Shown: piece by piece, positions 1 through 6,215 of the stretch
Layout of the letters: every line of letters begins with the position of its first letter
How positions within the stretch are numbered: position 1 is the first letter of the stretch
Source of the DNA: an uncultured Eubacterium sp.
GTDB taxonomy: Bacteria > Bacillota > Clostridia > Lachnospirales > CAG-274
NCBI GenBank assembly: GCA_900545305.1
Contig: UQYD01000026.1
Coordinates: forward strand, 1 to 25,334
DNA length: 25,334 nt
Direction: 5' to 3'
Notes under the pieces: model-generated
Databases searched by the model: none
What the model was told of the DNA's origin: nothing
The model's input: only the letters and a program-made list of their open reading frames with translations
Program-made: the position numbers and the translations under genes

Positions 1-4
1 TGCA
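1..4 (+). other. Possible 3' end of a third upstream tRNA-Lys copy
   Basis: The window opens with TGCA followed by the same 24-nt spacer that follows the complete tRNA ending at 101. The four bases match the last four of both complete tRNA-Lys genes. This suggests another copy immediately upstream, but four bases alone cannot prove it. Confidence 0.45.
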
Positions 5-28
5 CTTTACCTTTATATAATTTAATAT

Positions 29-101
29 GCACGATTAGCTCAGTTGGTAGAGCAGATGACTCTTAATCATAAGGTCCGGGGTTCGAGTCCCCGATCGTGC
101 A
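29..101 (+). tRNA. tRNA-Lys(CTT), copy 1
   Basis: The gene folds as a full cloverleaf. The acceptor stem pairs 29-35 (GCACGAT) with 94-100, the D stem pairs 38-41 with 50-53, and the anticodon loop is 60-66 with anticodon CTT at 62-64. The T arm pairs 77-81 with 89-93 around a TTCGAGT loop, and the discriminator base is A101. CCA is not encoded. The lowest pair of the anticodon stem (55 with 71) is a G-A mismatch in both copies. A CTT anticodon reads AAG, which is the preferred lysine codon of the following rpsB gene. Confidence 0.95.
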
Positions 102-125
102 CTTTACCTTTATATAATTTAATAT

Positions 126-198
126 GCACGATTAGCTCAGTTGGTAGAGCAGATGACTCTTAATCATAAGGTCCAGGGTTCGAGTCCCTGATCGTGCA
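126..198 (+). tRNA. tRNA-Lys(CTT), copy 2
   Basis: This is a second full cloverleaf, 97 bp downstream of the first, with anticodon CTT at 159-161 and no encoded CCA. It differs from copy 1 only at 175 and 189. These two bases pair in the T stem, so G-C became A-T and the stem stays intact. An intrinsic terminator follows directly. Confidence 0.95.
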
Positions 199-203
199 CT
201 AGA

Positions 204-227
204 GTAAGCCTAAGGCTTACTTTTTTT
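204..227 (+). terminator. Intrinsic terminator of the tRNA-Lys array
   Basis: A 7-bp perfect stem (204-210 with 214-220, GTAAGCC against GGCTTAC) has a 3-nt loop and is followed by seven T residues. It lies 5 nt after the second tRNA and ends that transcript before the rpsB promoter. Confidence 0.9.
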
Positions 228-266
228 ATACAATGAATATTTATAGTTATTTTTACAAAAAAATGC

Positions 267-295
267 TTGCTTTTATATTTATTGTATGTTATAAT
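267..295 (+). promoter_or_regulatory. Sigma-A promoter of rpsB
   Basis: A -35 TTGCTT at 267-272 and a perfect -10 TATAAT at 290-295 are separated by 17 bp. Transcription would start near 302, giving a leader of about 104 nt before the rpsB ATG at 406, long for a constitutive gene. Confidence 0.85.
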
Positions 296-300
296 ATCGA

Positions 301-375
301 CGTTGTAAAAAACGCACACGAATTATTTAGCAAAGATGGTGCTTGTATTATCGCAAGTTCTTTGTAAGGTTCGTG
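301..375 (+). promoter_or_regulatory. Structured rpsB 5' leader (candidate cis-regulatory RNA)
   Basis: The leader can form three nested helices. P1 pairs 317-322 (CACGAA) with 370-375, and two further G-U pairs extend it. P2 pairs 331-336 (CAAAGA) with 359-364. P3 pairs 342-345 with 354-357, again with wobble extensions. A small 4-bp hairpin (301-304 with 311-314) overlaps the predicted start. Many ribosomal protein genes are autoregulated through leader structures, so S2 binding is a reasonable guess. I do not recognise this as a named family, and the fold is hand-drawn. Confidence 0.5.
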
Positions 376-405
376 GAGGAAATTAACCATAAGGAGGACG
401 AAATA

Positions 406-1119
406 ATGGGCGTTATTTCAATGAAACAGTTATTAGAAGCAGGTGTTCATTTCGGTCACCAGACTAGAAGATGGAACCCTAAGATGGCAGAGTATATCTT
501 TGCTGAAAGAAATGGTATCTATATTATTGACCTTCAGAAGACAGTTAAGAAGGTTGAAGATGCTTACCAGGCAATTGCTAACATCGTTAAAGATGGTGGT
601 GAAGTTCTTTTCGTTGGTACAAAGAAGCAGGCTCAGGATTCTATCAAGGAAGAAGCTGAAAGATGTGGTATGTACTATGTAAACGAAAGATGGTTAGGTG
701 GTATGCTCACTAACTTCGAAACTATCAAGACTAGAATCAAGAAGTTAGCTGAAATCGATGCTATGATCGAAGATGGTACTATGGACGTTCTTCCTAAGAA
801 GGAAGTTGCTAAGCTTATGAAGGAAAAGGAAAAGCTTGACAAGAACATCGGTGGTATTAAGGAAATGAAGAAGATTCCTGATGTAATGTTCATCGTTGAC
901 CCAAGAAAAGAAAAGATTGCTGTTCAGGAAGCTCACAGCTTAAATATTCCTATTGTAGCTATTGTTGATACAAACTGTGACCCTGAAGAAGTTGATTACG
1001 TTATTCCAGGTAATGATGATGCTATCAGAGCTGTTAAGCTTATTGCTGGCAGAATGGCTGATGCTGTTATCGAATCTAAGCAGGGCGAACAGGATACTCC
1101 TGCAGAAGATGCTGAATAA
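406..1119 (+). CDS. rpsB: 30S ribosomal protein S2
   Basis: The product is a 237-residue S2 protein of the small ribosomal subunit, which helps anchor S1 or mRNA at the platform in other bacteria. The N-terminal motif MKQLLEAGVHFGHQTRRWNP is characteristic of S2, and FVGTKKQAQ, WLGGMLTNF and IVDTNCDP are further family signatures. I chose the ATG at 406 because AAGGAGG at 391-397 lies 8 nt upstream. A TTG-initiated extension from 343 would translate the structured leader and lacks a ribosome binding site. Length fits the family (about 240 to 250 residues). Codon use is strongly biased: 23 of 26 lysines are AAG. tsf follows 200 nt downstream, the usual bacterial order, but with a hairpin between. 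Confidence 0.98.
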   Translation: MGVISMKQLLEAGVHFGHQTRRWNPKMAEYIFAERNGIYIIDLQKTVKKVEDAYQAIANIVKDGGEVLFVGTKKQAQDSIKEEAERCGMYYVNERWLGGMLTNFETIKTRIKKLAEIDAMIEDGTMDVLPKKEVAKLMKEKEKLDKNIGGIKEMKKIPDVMFIVDPRKEKIAVQEAHSLNIPIVAIVDTNCDPEEVDYVIPGNDDAIRAVKLIAGRMADAVIESKQGEQDTPAEDAE

Positions 1120-1137
1120 TTAATAAATGATTTAATG

Positions 1138-1167
1138 AGGCTTTAGCCATAAGGCTGAAGCCTTTTT
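1138..1167 (+). terminator. Terminator or attenuator between rpsB and tsf
   Basis: An 11-bp stem (1138-1148 with 1153-1163, one T-G pair) with an ATAA loop runs directly into five T residues at 1163-1167. It sits 18 nt after the rpsB stop. Because tsf has no strong promoter of its own, this is probably a partial terminator that sets the S2 to EF-Ts ratio by readthrough. That role is inference. Confidence 0.75.
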
Positions 1168-1172
1168 ATTAG

Positions 1173-1244
1173 TGAATCAGAAAGATAAATTCGATGGCTT
1201 GTAGCACAGGTCACAAATTAAGGTCGTTAATTTGTTCTGATTTA
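1173..1244 (+). promoter_or_regulatory. Candidate three-way-junction RNA upstream of tsf
   Basis: Three helices fit without overlap. P1 pairs 1173-1181 with 1236-1244 (9 bp, one G-T). P2 pairs 1196-1202 with 1206-1212 (7 bp, two wobbles, 3-nt loop). P3 pairs 1213-1220 (ACAAATTA) with 1228-1235 perfectly around a 7-nt loop. P2 and P3 abut, which would allow coaxial stacking, and P3 abuts the 3' strand of P1. A further 6-bp hairpin lies at 1255-1272. I cannot name a known family for it. Function, if any, is unknown; regulation of tsf is the obvious guess. Confidence 0.45.
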
Positions 1245-1319
1245 AAAAATATTAATAACCTATGATGGTTATGATTTTAAAATACAAAATAACTAAGATT
1301 AAAAACAGGAGGTTTTAAA

Positions 1320-2249
1320 ATGGCTGTAACTGCTGCTTTAATTAAGGAATTAAGAGAAAGAACTGGCGTTGGTATGAGTGCTTGTAAGAATGCACTTGTT
1401 GAAACTGACGGTAACATGGACGCTGCTATTGAATATTTAAGAAAGCAGGGTCTTGCAAATGCTGCTAAGAAGGCTGGTAGAATTGCTGCAGAAGGTTTAA
1501 GCTACGCTTACATTTCTGAAGATAACTCAGTTGCTGTTGCTGTAGAAGTAAACAGTGAAACTGACTTCGTTGCAAAGAACGAAAAATTCCAGAACTTCGT
1601 TAAGGAAGTTGCTCAGCATGTTGTTACAAACAACTGTGCTAACGTTGATGAATTTTTAGCTTCTCCATGGGGTGGCGAATTTGCTACTGTTCAGGATGCT
1701 TTAAATGATATGATTTCTGTTATCGGCGAAAAGCTTTCTATCAGAAGATTTGAAAAGTACACTAACGATGGTAATACTTTCTATGTTTCTTATATCCATG
1801 CAGGTGGTAAGATTGCTGTTATCGTTGAATTTGCTACTGATTCTAAGGATGCTGCTTTAGTTGAATGTGGTAAGAATGTAGCAATGCAGATTGCTGCTAT
1901 GAATCCTAAGTATGTTGCTGAAAATAATGTACCAGCCGACTTTATCGAACATGAAAAAGCTCTTCTTCTTGAACAGGCTAAGAATGACCCTAAGAATGCT
2001 GGTAAACCAGAAAATATCCTTGAAAAGATGCTTACTGGTAGATTAAAGAAGGAAATGAAAGAAATTTGCCTCTTAGATCAGGAATATGTTCAGGGTGACA
2101 AGGAAAGCGTTGCTCAGTACATTCAGAATGTTGCTAAGTCAATCAATGCTGATGTTCAGGTTAAGGGCTTTGTTCGTTTCGAAACTGGTGAAGGTATCGA
2201 AAAGAAGGAAGAAAACTTTGCTGACGAAGTTGCAAAGGCAATGAACTAA
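1320..2249 (+). CDS. tsf: Translation elongation factor Ts
   Basis: EF-Ts is the guanine nucleotide exchange factor that recycles EF-Tu from its GDP form in the cytoplasm. The 309-residue product starts with the UBA-like N-terminal domain (about 1-55, with LRERTGVGMSACKNAL). It carries the exchange-core motif NSETDFVAKNEKF near residue 80, whose TDFVA residues contact EF-Tu, followed by the two dimerisation subdomains. The ATG at 1320 follows AGGAGG with 7-nt spacing. Lysine and glutamine codons favour AAG and CAG as in rpsB, as expected for high expression. Transcription is probably readthrough from rpsB, since I see only a weak promoter candidate at 1227-1255. Confidence 0.97.
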   Translation: MAVTAALIKELRERTGVGMSACKNALVETDGNMDAAIEYLRKQGLANAAKKAGRIAAEGLSYAYISEDNSVAVAVEVNSETDFVAKNEKFQNFVKEVAQHVVTNNCANVDEFLASPWGGEFATVQDALNDMISVIGEKLSIRRFEKYTNDGNTFYVSYIHAGGKIAVIVEFATDSKDAALVECGKNVAMQIAAMNPKYVAENNVPADFIEHEKALLLEQAKNDPKNAGKPENILEKMLTGRLKKEMKEICLLDQEYVQGDKESVAQYIQNVAKSINADVQVKGFVRFETGEGIEKKEENFADEVAKAMN

Positions 2250-2432
2250 AATTAAGTATTTTTAATGCGTTCTTATAGGGTTTATATATCTACGTATAAA
2301 GCTTGTTTAGTTATTTTTACAAAGTCGTTATATAAGGGATAAAATCCTATAGATTTCTATAAGATGGAATTTATTTTGGACAGTATAATAAAAGTTCAAA
2401 AAATTTAATACGTTAAGGGCAAGTTATAACAT
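2250..2432 (+). other. tsf 3' untranslated region, no gene seen
   Basis: This AT-rich stretch between the tsf stop and its terminator has no ORF with a ribosome binding site. An isolated TATAAT at 2385-2390 has no convincing -35 partner, so I do not call a promoter or small RNA here. The remaining gap up to 2612 holds only the two terminators listed next. Confidence 0.5.
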
Positions 2433-2463
2433 GAGGAATTATCTTTTTGGTAATTCCTCTTTT
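2433..2463 (+). terminator. Intrinsic terminator after tsf
   Basis: A perfect 9-bp stem, GAGGAATTA (2433-2441) with TAATTCCTC (2451-2459), is followed by TTTT. It ends the rpsB-tsf transcription unit about 180 nt past the tsf stop. Confidence 0.85.
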
Positions 2464-2483
2464 CTATAATGCAAATGTATATA

Positions 2484-2516
2484 AAAGAAGGGCAGTCCGA
2501 CAATCTGACCACCCTT
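2484..2516 (-). terminator. Terminator of the minus-strand secreted-protein gene
   Basis: On the minus strand AAGGG (2512-2516) pairs with CCCTT (2488-2492). Three more pairs (GTC with GAC) form inside a 2x2 mismatch, and a T-rich tail (CTTTTAT) follows. It lies about 100 nt after the stop of the gene at 2613. Confidence 0.65.
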
Positions 2517-2612
2517 AAATCAAATTCAAGAACTACAACAAGAATAAGAAAAACTACTCCCGTTTAAAAATTTTTAATATTCGCATCTAACATGTATTTT
2601 TCTAGTAAAGAA

Positions 2613-3125
2613 CTATAAATCAACTACTGTTTCATCAATTATGGTTGAAGGTTGAATTGTTTTATCACTGATATTATTATTGTTTTCAGATTCATGTTTC
2701 AATGAGAGTTGATAGTTATCTGTCATTGAGATCGTAGATAAAACTTCATATCCTTGATTTACATAATACAATGATACTCCATTTCCTGTATATTCAAATA
2801 AACTTGAATGACCACCACTAAAAGATCCTAACATATCTACCTTTCCATTAACAAATGTAAAAACAAAATATATATAATTTGCTTCACAGCCTCCAACTTT
2901 TACAAACATTTCATTTATTCCATCTTTATTTATATCGTACAATGCTATACTATGTATTCTTATATAATCGTCATATTTAAAATTATAACTAAGTTCACTA
3001 TGAAGTGCACTTATCGTTTCCATATAAGCGTTGTTAATATCTACATAATCTTCAGCATAAACCGGTACCAAAAAATTCACAGTTAATGTGATAAGTAGCA
3101 TTAACTTCATAAAAGCATTTTTCAT
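2613..3125 (-). CDS. Small secreted protein with EF-hand-like motif, function unknown
   Basis: I do not recognise a specific family. The 170-residue product has a typical Sec signal peptide (basic start, hydrophobic core about residues 6-20, likely cleavage after VYA at residue 24). After it, LYDINKDGINEMFV at residues 62-75 has the D-x-N-x-D-G-x-x-E spacing of an EF-hand-like or dockerin-like calcium loop, seen in many clostridial exported proteins. No cysteine-lipobox is seen, so it is probably released rather than lipid-anchored. AGGAGG precedes the ATG. The gene is monocistronic, with its own promoter near 3170 and terminator near 2500. It lies beside the broken SGNH hydrolase but is separated from it by a terminator. 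Confidence 0.8.
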   Translation of the reverse strand: MKNAFMKLMLLITLTVNFLVPVYAEDYVDINNAYMETISALHSELSYNFKYDDYIRIHSIALYDINKDGINEMFVKVGGCEANYIYFVFTFVNGKVDMLGSFSGGHSSLFEYTGNGVSLYYVNQGYEVLSTISMTDNYQLSLKHESENNNNISDKTIQPSTIIDETVVDL

Positions 3126-3165
3126 AAAAATCCTCCTTCATTACACCATTTCTTTTTGCAAAATA

Positions 3166-3174
3166 ATTATATCA
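3166..3174 (-). promoter_or_regulatory. Extended -10 promoter for the gene at 2613-3125
   Basis: Read on the minus strand, TGA precedes a perfect TATAAT (plus-strand 3166-3171), an extended -10 arrangement. I see no good -35 box. The predicted start is about 35 nt before the ATG. Confidence 0.6.
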
Positions 3175-3304
3175 TATTTTTGCAATATTTATTAATTTAT
3201 TCTAAAAAATAAATTATTTTTTACTAAACCCCTTGTGGAATTCAAATTATGCCAAAGTTCTTTGTCTATCCCTAATAAAACTAAATTTTTTGTTACTCTA
3301 TAAC

Positions 3305-3357
3305 ATAAAAAAACAGGCTTTCATCCCACGATTTAAACCGTGAAATAAAAACCTGTT
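3305..3357 (-). terminator. Terminator of the SGNH hydrolase transcript
   Basis: On the minus strand AACAGG (3352-3357) pairs with CCTGTT (3312-3317). An inner CACG/CGTG helix (3327-3330 with 3339-3342) lies within, and the stem is followed by a run of T (plus-strand A run at 3307-3313). It isolates this transcript from the next minus-strand gene. Confidence 0.7.
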
Positions 3358-3444
3358 AAAGATTATAAATTTTAGTATTTTTAGGATATTGACTGAAATG
3401 TTTTTTAACTTCCAATAACTGTAATCAATTCCAAATAAATAATA

Positions 3445-3477
3445 TATCATTTTTTAGCCTTGTAATAAAAAATGATA
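3445..3477. repeat. Perfect AT-rich inverted repeat
   Basis: Positions 3445-3455 are the exact complement of 3467-3477 (11 bp, 11-nt loop). It lies 32 nt past the end of the SGNH gene on the minus strand. The tail is only moderately T-rich, so it may be a weak first terminator or an mRNA 3'-end stabiliser. Confidence 0.55.
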
Positions 3478-3508
3478 CAACATATCTTATATATTACATT
3501 TCATTTTT

Positions 3509-4965
3509 TTACTTAACAATATACTGTATCTTTTTCGCAATTTCCTCACCCATTATTTTATGTGCTTCCAAGGATGGATGAACTCCATCTGGAAGAATTT
3601 CCGTAATGTTTTTATTGTTGATAAAAGAGCTGTGTGTCATATCTATATATTCAACTCCATAATATTTGCAAACTTCGACTTCTGCATTAAAAATATCTTC
3701 AAGCGTCCCATTATTTGGAAATTTAACTCCAAGTCCATAATTTGTATTTTCATTTCCCCATTTAGAACAATTAATAGGAGTAATTACAACAATTTTACAC
3801 GAAGGACTATCGCCCAAAATCTTTTCTATTACATAACGCATATTTGCATAAAGTGATTCACCTGTTGCAACATCATCTTCCATACTACCTAAAGCCATAT
3901 TATATTTCCAGTCGTTTACCCCGAATGCTATGGTAACAAGGTCAGCGCATTAGAAAAATCGATAGTATCAACGTGAGCTTTTGCATTTAACTTGTCTAAA
4001 ACTGTTCCATTATGTACAAAACCCGAACCACCAACACCATAATTAATTAATTTATAATTATTTATTTCAGCTACCTTATTTGCCCAACAATCACTCGTTA
4101 CTTTAATAGAACTACCAGTTTCAGTACCATCTCCATCTGTATAGCTATAAAAGCCTTGTGTTATTGAATCTCCTAAAGCATACCAAATACAGGTATTCTC
4201 TGTAATTTTAACGTCATTGTAAATGGTTGTCGCATCTGTAATTTCATTGCCGTCACTAGGAATAAATACAAGTCTTACGCTATCTCCCTTGTAAAGGTCT
4301 TTATTTTTACTAGCCTCACATTTTTTGAAACTACCATCTGCATTGTAATAGAACACTCGAACACTGTATTCTGTGCTTGTAATTGTACAGTTATACGGTA
4401 CTGTAACTAGATTGGTTCTAGCTCTATTTTTTTGCCTTACTTCACTACCATCTCTAGTATCTAAGTTTTCTCCTAATTCAATTCCATTAAAGAAATAAAA
4501 AGGATGTGTAGTCGTATTGTCAATAATAGAAGAACTGCTAGTAGTAGATTTTACAGGTATTGTAGTTTTAGTGGAAATATATGAATCTTTACCTTTATAT
4601 GATACATGTGCTATTTTTGTTTCTGAGTTCCAGCTTATATCTGCACCAATACTATCAGCTATAGCTCGTAATGGTAAATACATATTTCCATTTATAATTT
4701 TTTGAGGAGAATCCGGACTTATAGAATTGCTATTAACAAAAAAATAAGTTTTATCTTTAGGTATTTTTATAGTAAAATTTGAATCAATTATAATTGCTGT
4801 GGCATTTTCTTTGTCATAAGTTACATTAAATCCAAGTTCCTCAAACACTCCCCTAACAGGAACATAGGTTTTATTATTAACTATTAAACCAACAGCACCA
4901 AATACATTTAACGAACCTAATATCATAGTAGCACAACTTAACAATAAAGCAATTTTTTTCTTCAT
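3509..4965 (-). pseudogene. Secreted SGNH/GDSL hydrolase with Cu-amine-oxidase-N domain, frameshifted
   Basis: This is one gene read in two frames. The start at 4965 follows GAGGAG. Residues 1-24 are a signal peptide, and about 25-125 resemble the copper amine oxidase N-terminal domain used as a wall or surface module. A beta-rich linker follows, then an SGNH esterase domain. Block I is GDSITQG, block II contains GVGGSGF, block III is FGVNDW and block V is DGVHPS. Blocks I and II are in the first frame. Block III is recovered only by switching frame near 3941-3955, and block V lies in the second frame, which runs to 3509. A net one-base loss there would restore about 485 residues. Everything else is intact, so the lesion is recent or a sequencing error. 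The natural substrate is probably an acylated surface carbohydrate, which is inference. Confidence 0.85.
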
Positions 4966-5007
4966 AATTTTATCTCCTCTCAACACAATAAAAATGTTAT
5001 AATTGTG

Positions 5008-5036
5008 CATATAATTATATATATATATATTGTCAA
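5008..5036 (-). promoter_or_regulatory. Promoter of the SGNH hydrolase gene
   Basis: On the minus strand a perfect -35 TTGACA (5031-5036) is followed after 17 bp of mostly alternating AT by TATATG (5008-5013). A start near 5001 gives a leader of about 36 nt and excludes the longer ORF start at 5010. Confidence 0.75.
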
Positions 5037-5539
5037 GAAGGTTTTTTTAATAATGTATATTGTATTGTTAAAATATCAACGATTGGTTGCTCTATAACAT
5101 TAAAAAGAATATTCAATGAGAAAATAGAGATTTTGCAAAGCAAATTGACTAGAGTTCTTTATATTGTAATCAAATTTTACATTACGCTTAAATACTTTGC
5201 TACTATATAATTTTAAATATGGAAGTTTAAACGTTTTTTTATAATAATTTGTTTTTTACTACACTTCCTAATGTCTTCGTCCATCTTTTAAACTATATTT
5301 TTATATATCAATAAAATATTTCTTCACCTTTATCTACTCTGACTTACAGTTTTAATATTTTGTCGTGAGGTTGCCACCATACTTTTGTGATATATAATAT
5401 CTGATTTTCATCTTTCAACTTAGTTTTATGTGTCGCTTTTACTACCAATATTGAATTTATAAATTTTGTTCTATTCTAAATTTAAAAAATGTGGTATTTG
5501 ATATTCAACGATAATTTTTTTATTTTTTTATTTTACCTA
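5037..5539. other. About 500 bp without a recognisable gene
   Basis: This very AT-rich stretch lies between divergent promoters. The longest suggestive open stretch I followed is 44 codons on the minus strand (5475 down to 5344). It has no ribosome binding site or recognisable product and may be a remnant. I see no repeat array, RNA gene or further promoter that I can support. Confidence 0.5.
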
Positions 5540-5568
5540 TTGACAAAATACTCTCATTTGTGTATAAT
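5540..5568 (+). promoter_or_regulatory. Consensus sigma-A promoter of rubrerythrin
   Basis: TTGACA at 5540-5545 and TATAAT at 5563-5568 are separated by exactly 17 bp, a full consensus promoter. Such strength suggests high expression when not repressed. Confidence 0.95.
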
Positions 5569-5578
5569 GAGGTTACAG

Positions 5579-5595
5579 TTAATAATAATTATTAA
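5579..5595 (+). promoter_or_regulatory. PerR-box-like operator
   Basis: A perfect 8-1-8 inverted repeat, TTAATAAT-A-ATTATTAA, lies just past the predicted start at about 5575. Its central 15 bases match 13 of 15 positions of the Bacillus PerR box TTATAATnATTATAA; the two mismatches are symmetric. Reverse rubrerythrins are known PerR targets in Clostridium acetobutylicum, so a peroxide-sensing Fur-family repressor is the likely ligand. Confidence 0.65.
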
Positions 5596-5630
5596 ACAAA
5601 AATAAATTTATTCTATGGAGGTAAAAGATT

Positions 5631-6173
5631 ATGAAAAAATTTGTCTGTATTATTTGTGGTTATGTACATGAAGGTGATTGCCCACCTGAGAAGTGTCCTA
5701 TCTGTGGTGCAGGTGCTGAAAAGTTTAAGGAACAGACTGGTGAATTATCTTGGGCTGCTGAACATGAAGTAGGTATTGCAGAAGGTATTGACCCTAAGAT
5801 TGTTGAAGGTCTTAGAGAAAACTTCAATGGTGAATGTACAGAAGTTGGTATGTACCTTGCAATGAGCAGAGTAGCTGATAGAGAAGGTTATCCTGAAGTT
5901 GCAGAAGCATATAAGAGAATTGCTTTTGAAGAAGCTGAACACGCAGCTAAGTTTGCAGAAATGTTAGGTGAAGTTGTTACTGCATCTACTAAGAAGAACC
6001 TTGAATTAAGAGTTGCAGCTGAAAATGGTGCAACAGCTGGTAAAGTTGAATTAGCTAAGCTTGCTAAACAGCAGAATCTTGATGCTATTCATGATACAGT
6101 TCATGAAATGGCTAGAGATGAAGCAAGACATGGTAAGGCATTTGCTGGTCTTTTAAACAGATACTTTGGTTAA
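5631..6173 (+). CDS. rbr: Reverse rubrerythrin (peroxide/oxygen reductase)
   Basis: A rubredoxin-like FeS4 domain comes first, with cysteines 6, 9, 22 and 25 in two C-x2-C pairs. The four-helix ferritin-like di-iron domain comes second, the reverse of classical rubrerythrin. Di-iron ligands are visible in GECTEVGMYLA, FEEAEHA, LELRVAAENG and DEARHGKAF. In clostridia such proteins take electrons from NADH through reductase partners and reduce hydrogen peroxide or oxygen to water, which protects an anaerobe from air. The length of 180 residues fits. GGAGG precedes the ATG with good spacing. The gene is monocistronic between a consensus promoter and a bidirectional terminator. Codon use is biased toward AAG and CAG like rpsB, suggesting very high expression. 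Confidence 0.93.
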   Translation: MKKFVCIICGYVHEGDCPPEKCPICGAGAEKFKEQTGELSWAAEHEVGIAEGIDPKIVEGLRENFNGECTEVGMYLAMSRVADREGYPEVAEAYKRIAFEEAEHAAKFAEMLGEVVTASTKKNLELRVAAENGATAGKVELAKLAKQQNLDAIHDTVHEMARDEARHGKAFAGLLNRYFG

Positions 6174-6185
6174 TTGATAATTTAC

Positions 6186-6215
6186 AAAAAGGACGGAAAT
6201 TACTCCGTCCTTTTT
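6186..6215. terminator. Bidirectional terminator between rbr and peptide deformylase
   Basis: A 12-bp stem, counting flanking A-T pairs (6186-6197 with 6204-6215), has a GC-rich core GGACGGA and a 6-nt loop. It carries T runs on both strands, so it serves rbr on plus and the converging def-like gene on minus, whose stop codon adjoins it. Confidence 0.9.

Larger units (their letters stand above)
1..194 (+). repeat. Tandem 97-bp duplication carrying tRNA-Lys
   Basis: Positions 1-97 and 98-194 are two units of a direct repeat with a 97-bp period, each made of a tRNA tail, a 24-nt AT-rich spacer and the tRNA body. I see only two differences in the compared tRNA bodies, at 78 versus 175 (G to A) and 92 versus 189 (C to T). 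They lie opposite each other in the T stem. No promoter is visible in the spacer, so the copies are probably co-transcribed from upstream. Confidence 0.85.

Noticed and set aside
343..405. N-terminal extension of rpsB from a TTG at 343
   Set aside because: It would translate the structured leader, lacks a ribosome binding site, and S2 homologs begin near the ATG at 406.
1227..1255. tsf promoter (TTAATT, 17 bp, TATTAA)
   Set aside because: Both boxes match the consensus poorly and overlap the proposed RNA helices; mentioned only as a weak possibility.
244..2323. A 16-nt direct repeat (244-259 and 2308-2323) upstream of the rpsB promoter and after tsf
   Set aside because: In a sequence this AT-rich and long, about one such match is expected by chance, and it has no shared context.
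3290..5106. Similar short sequences around 3291-3310 and 5085-5104 (shared core CTCTATAACAT) flanking the SGNH gene, possible insertion-site repeats
   Set aside because: The match is too short and imperfect, with no transposase or integrase nearby.
5344..5475. A 44-codon open stretch on the minus strand in the gene-free interval
   Set aside because: It has no start with a ribosome binding site and no recognisable product; at most a remnant.
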